14,764 bases of DNA from 2-01-FULL-39-10-A sp964525395 (GTDB lineage Bacteria > Patescibacteriota > Microgenomatia > Levybacterales > UBA12049): assembly GCA_964525395.1 (NCBI GenBank), contig CAZGGU010000023.1, positions 1-14,764 of the forward strand. The letters run 5' to 3'. The notes under the pieces are model-generated. The model was not told the DNA's origin and searched no databases. It saw only the letters and a list, made by a program, of their open reading frames with translations. Within the stretch, counting starts at the first letter, position 1; each line of letters starts with the position of its first letter. The translations under genes and the position numbers were made by a program. Below are positions 12,765 through 14,764 of the stretch, piece by piece.

Positions 12765-13320
12765 AATTCTTCTTTATGGCGGAAGTTTTAATCCGCCGCA
12801 TGTGGGACATGTTTTGACGGCGTTTCATGCAACGATGCTAGAAGTGCCTGATTTCACTCTGATTATTCCTACGTTTAAGCATCCTTATGGTAAGGATTTG
12901 GCTGACTACGAAGACCGGGTTCGCATGTGCGAATTGGCTTTTGCTGCGGTTCCTGGAGCTGAGGTTTCTCGGATCGAGCAGGAGATTGGTGGAGTCAGTT
13001 GGACCCTGAAGACTGTTCGCGAAGTTGCTGCTAGATATTCTGGAGCGGATCTAACCATGATCATGGGCTCTGACGTCTATCAGGATTATCGTAATTGGGA
13101 AGATTATTCGGAGCTGCAGAAGCTTCTGACGATTCTCCCGATTGGGCGAATGAGTCTGCCGGTTTGGAATGATCCTAATCCGATCGTGCCTGATATTTCG
13201 AGTTCCCGCATTCGTGAGATTATCGAAAAGACTGGCTCGATGGATGGTGTCGTTCATCTTATTTATCCCAAGGTCATCGCATATATTGAGGGCAATGGCC
13301 TCTATGGCTACAAGCGGTAA
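12757..13320 (+). CDS. nadD: NadD-family nicotinate-nucleotide adenylyltransferase
   Basis: 187 residues, the usual length for the family. NadD transfers AMP from ATP to nicotinate mononucleotide, giving deamido-NAD in NAD synthesis. The nucleotidyltransferase signature GGSFNPPHVGH (residues 9-19) gives the ATP-binding HxGH motif. SSSRIREII near the C-terminus is the second ATP-binding motif (SSxxIR). IMGSDVYQDYRNW matches the conserved (I/G)xD...W segment, and the end PKVIAYIEGNGLYGYK matches the family tail. HPYGK replaces the more usual PPHK near residue 44, as in a proteobacterial-type branch, so substrate preference is not certain. It overlaps both neighbours (8 bp and 17-26 bp), so it is translated as part of a tight operon. 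Composition differs from the AT-rich backbone. Confidence 0.88.
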   Translation: MTRILLYGGSFNPPHVGHVLTAFHATMLEVPDFTLIIPTFKHPYGKDLADYEDRVRMCELAFAAVPGAEVSRIEQEIGGVSWTLKTVREVAARYSGADLTMIMGSDVYQDYRNWEDYSELQKLLTILPIGRMSLPVWNDPNPIVPDISSSRIREIIEKTGSMDGVVHLIYPKVIAYIEGNGLYGYKR

Positions 13321-13597
13321 TCTTTTCAAAGGTAGAAAGTTTACCAGCCCAGCTGGTATTAATCTTGCCCGTCAGTTGGGTAAAATGCACCATGGGGCAG
13401 AGTTGGAGAAAATTCTCGACCAGCTTTTTGAAGTTGAGCGGGAATGTTTTCAGGCGGGACTCCTTGGAGGGCAGTCTCAGGGCAGGCTTCAGATCGAGCG
13501 TGAGCTCGGTATAAGGAGACCTGACATTCTAAAGCTAGTGGCTAGATCTGTTTCTGATGATGACAACCAGGAATCACAAGAAGGAGCGGAGAAATGA
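13304..13597 (+). CDS. Small orphan helical protein
   Basis: 97 residues from the ATG at 13304; an ATG at 13295 would add three residues but leaves only 2 nt to the GAGGG purine tract. Either start lies inside the nadD 3' end. The product is a soluble, mainly helical protein (LARQLGKMHHGAELEKILDQLFEVERE) with FQAGLLGGQSQGR, a small-residue pattern similar in spacing to DDGYRVGRSR in the next gene. The acidic tail (SDDDNQESQEGAEK) is probably disordered. Its stop overlaps the next ATG by 4 bp (ATGA). No function recognised. Confidence 0.7.
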   Translation: MATSGNLFKGRKFTSPAGINLARQLGKMHHGAELEKILDQLFEVERECFQAGLLGGQSQGRLQIERELGIRRPDILKLVARSVSDDDNQESQEGAEK

Positions 13598-13956
13598 CAC
13601 CGACCAAAAATCCTACCCTCACACAGATTGCGGCGCTCCTTAAGGATCGTCTTGATACTGATACGTTTTCACAAGTTACTCAGCTGCTAGTCAATGCAGT
13701 TGGGGATGCCTACGATGATGGTTACCGAGTGGGTAGGAGTAGGAATTGGTCCGAGGGAATGCCCTTGGACGATGATCATCCGACCATTCTGCTTATCGAG
13801 GCTATTTATGCCTTGCAGGAAGTAGGGGAGGCGGATGGTGTGCTCGATGCGCTTGAGCAGATTCGTGAGAATCACGATCCCAAGCTCGTTGGTCCTAAGG
13901 AAGTGATTGATTGTTTGATCGCTAGGCTTACTGCGCCGCTCGGCGTTCAAGATTGA
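13594..13956 (+). CDS. Small orphan acidic helical protein
   Basis: 120 residues, not recognised. SD AAGGAG (13581-13586) lies 7 nt before the ATG, which overlaps the previous stop. It appears fully helical: LTQIAALLKDRL, VTQLLVNAVGDAYDDGYRVGRSRNW, TILLIEAIYALQEVGEADGVLDALEQI, KEVIDCLIARLTAPL. No signal peptide, no membrane helix and a single Cys. The YDDGYRVGR segment parallels CFQAGLLGGQSQGR of the upstream gene, which may indicate distant paralogy. Context gives only co-transcription with nadD and a lipoprotein gene. Confidence 0.7.
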   Translation: MTPTKNPTLTQIAALLKDRLDTDTFSQVTQLLVNAVGDAYDDGYRVGRSRNWSEGMPLDDDHPTILLIEAIYALQEVGEADGVLDALEQIRENHDPKLVGPKEVIDCLIARLTAPLGVQD

Positions 13957-13968
13957 GGAGGTGAAGCT

Positions 13969-14412
13969 GTGAAGCGAGCTCTCTGTCTTTTGATCGCAGG
14001 TTTCGTTTTGATTGCTGGGTGCGCTGGTAGCTCTGGTCCGCCGGTAGCTACGCCCACGCCTGTACCTTGGATCGACAAGTGTCCTGATCCAGTTTATCGG
14101 ATGAATCGCGGTGCTGATTTCCCTGATGAAGTTCCTACGACTTTTTATGAAAGCTACCCCAATCTGGGTGAAAGCTGGAATGATAGGGCGCGTGGGATCC
14201 GAGTATTTAAGGGCGCACAGGTTCGCATTTATCAAGATGAATATGTTTTGGGAAGCTTGGAAGAGAATTTCGAAGATATCTCTGCCACAGTTGAAGATTT
14301 TTATGTTGAGCTTTATGAGCGCAATAGTCGTTATGATGGTGCTACTAATGGGGTGAGTGCAGTAATGATTCGGAAGTGTCCGAATCCCAGTATTTCTCCC
14401 AGCCCATCCTGA
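13969..14412 (+). CDS. Small putative lipoprotein
   Basis: 147 residues from a GTG start placed 4 nt after a perfect SD (AGGAGGTGA, 13956-13964) that overlaps the previous stop. The N-terminus MKRALCLLIAGFVLIAGC is a lipoprotein signal with a LIAGC lipobox, so Cys18 should be lipidated and the protein held on the outer face of the membrane. A short Pro/Thr linker (VATPTPVP) follows, then a soluble domain with IDKCPDPVY and a later RKCPNPS, the two Cys possibly paired. The tail is Ser/Pro. Domain not recognised. It is the only clearly exported product of the cluster, apart from a possible surface link of the first gene. Confidence 0.78.
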   Translation: MKRALCLLIAGFVLIAGCAGSSGPPVATPTPVPWIDKCPDPVYRMNRGADFPDEVPTTFYESYPNLGESWNDRARGIRVFKGAQVRIYQDEYVLGSLEENFEDISATVEDFYVELYERNSRYDGATNGVSAVMIRKCPNPSISPSPS

Positions 14413-14424
14413 AAGAGGTGAATG

Positions 14425-14764
14425 ATGGCTAAGGTTAAAAAGATTCCGCCTTCTACACGATTGCTTGATGAAAGTTGGGCTTTTATTGGTCTTTATATTT
14501 CTTTGGATCGTTCGGGAGATCTAATGGCAGCTCTAGAGCTGAGTGGTCATCTGGGTCTTCATGTCAATGTGGATTCTCGAGTAGTGACGGGATCTCGTAT
14601 TCCGTCAGGCTGTGAGGATAATAGCAATGCGATTCGTGAAATGGTACGAGAAATTTGTCACAGGATCAATTCTCGCGCGAATCAGCTCACTCATCCTAAC
14701 AGGAGAGATTATACTCCGACGATTAATCCAGACTTGCTTAAGCCTATTACTTTGAAAGAGGTGA
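14425..14764 (+). CDS. Orphan protein, 3' end outside window
   Basis: At least 113 residues, open at the right edge. The ATG at 14425 is chosen over the adjacent ATG at 14422 because GAGGTGA (14415-14421) needs some spacing. The sequence contains ESWAFIGLYISLDRSGDLM, VNVDSRVVTGSRIPSG and a helix NAIREMVREICHRINSRANQL; soluble, no signal peptide. The last bases, AAAGAGGTGA, repeat the SD in front of this gene, so another gene probably starts just past the edge and this one probably ends there. Function unknown. Confidence 0.65.
   Translation, partial: MAKVKKIPPSTRLLDESWAFIGLYISLDRSGDLMAALELSGHLGLHVNVDSRVVTGSRIPSGCEDNSNAIREMVREICHRINSRANQLTHPNRRDYTPTINPDLLKPITLKEV

Noticed and set aside
1..14764. 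Alternative genetic code with TGA read as an amino acid
   Set aside because: TGA ends several genes at sensible positions (11683, 13956, 14412), and the long frames contain no in-frame TGA.

Overview
The window looks like a fragment of a small-genome, cell-surface-rich bacterium, most likely a member of the Patescibacteria/CPR and perhaps of the Microgenomates. This is inferred from three things. The backbone is AT-rich and mostly lacks Shine-Dalgarno (SD) sites. A giant tail-fibre-like surface protein is present. Paired secreted WxL-like and membrane-anchored DUF916-like proteins resemble families I associate with Microgenomates. No rRNA, tRNA, CRISPR array, transposase or complete integrase is visible, and the genes translate with the standard bacterial code.

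Layout. (1) 1-3875, minus: 5' portion of a very large gene. Its product has two tandem SAM-like (core-binding) domains of the tyrosine-recombinase type but no catalytic domain visible here, then a linker, a membrane segment and a tail-fibre-like ectodomain that runs off the left edge. (2) 3876-4235: divergent intergenic region with a promoter for the minus gene and a terminator-like hairpin. (3) 4236-5261, plus: secreted, Pro/Thr-rich, membrane-anchored surface protein. (4) 5384-5941, plus: orphan two-helix membrane protein with a strong SD and a branched terminator. (5) 10795-6014, minus: five-gene surface operon in the order polytopic membrane protein, WxL-like, DUF916-like, WxL-like, DUF916-like.

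(6) 10796-11056: divergent promoters with overlapping -35 boxes, followed by a structured leader or small RNA ending in a strong hairpin and U-tract. (7) 11057-11990, plus: two orphan genes of about 63% GC. (8) 11991-12425: inverted repeats, a large branched terminator and a second structured leader. (9) 12426-14764, plus: a tight run of six small genes at intermediate GC with strong SDs. It includes a NadD-family adenylyltransferase and a lipoprotein and is open at the right edge.

Two kinds of DNA alternate. The backbone is AT-rich, has little SD use and encodes surface proteins with 1-2 nt gene spacing. The cassette-like blocks (5.4-6.0 kb, 11.0-12.2 kb, 12.4 kb to the end) have higher and mutually different GC, strong SDs, orphan proteins and elaborate RNA hairpins. 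The blocks look horizontally acquired, or, less likely, reflect an assembly join. The strongest candidates for something undescribed are the recombinase-domain/tail-fibre membrane fusion and the structured RNAs bounding the cassettes.
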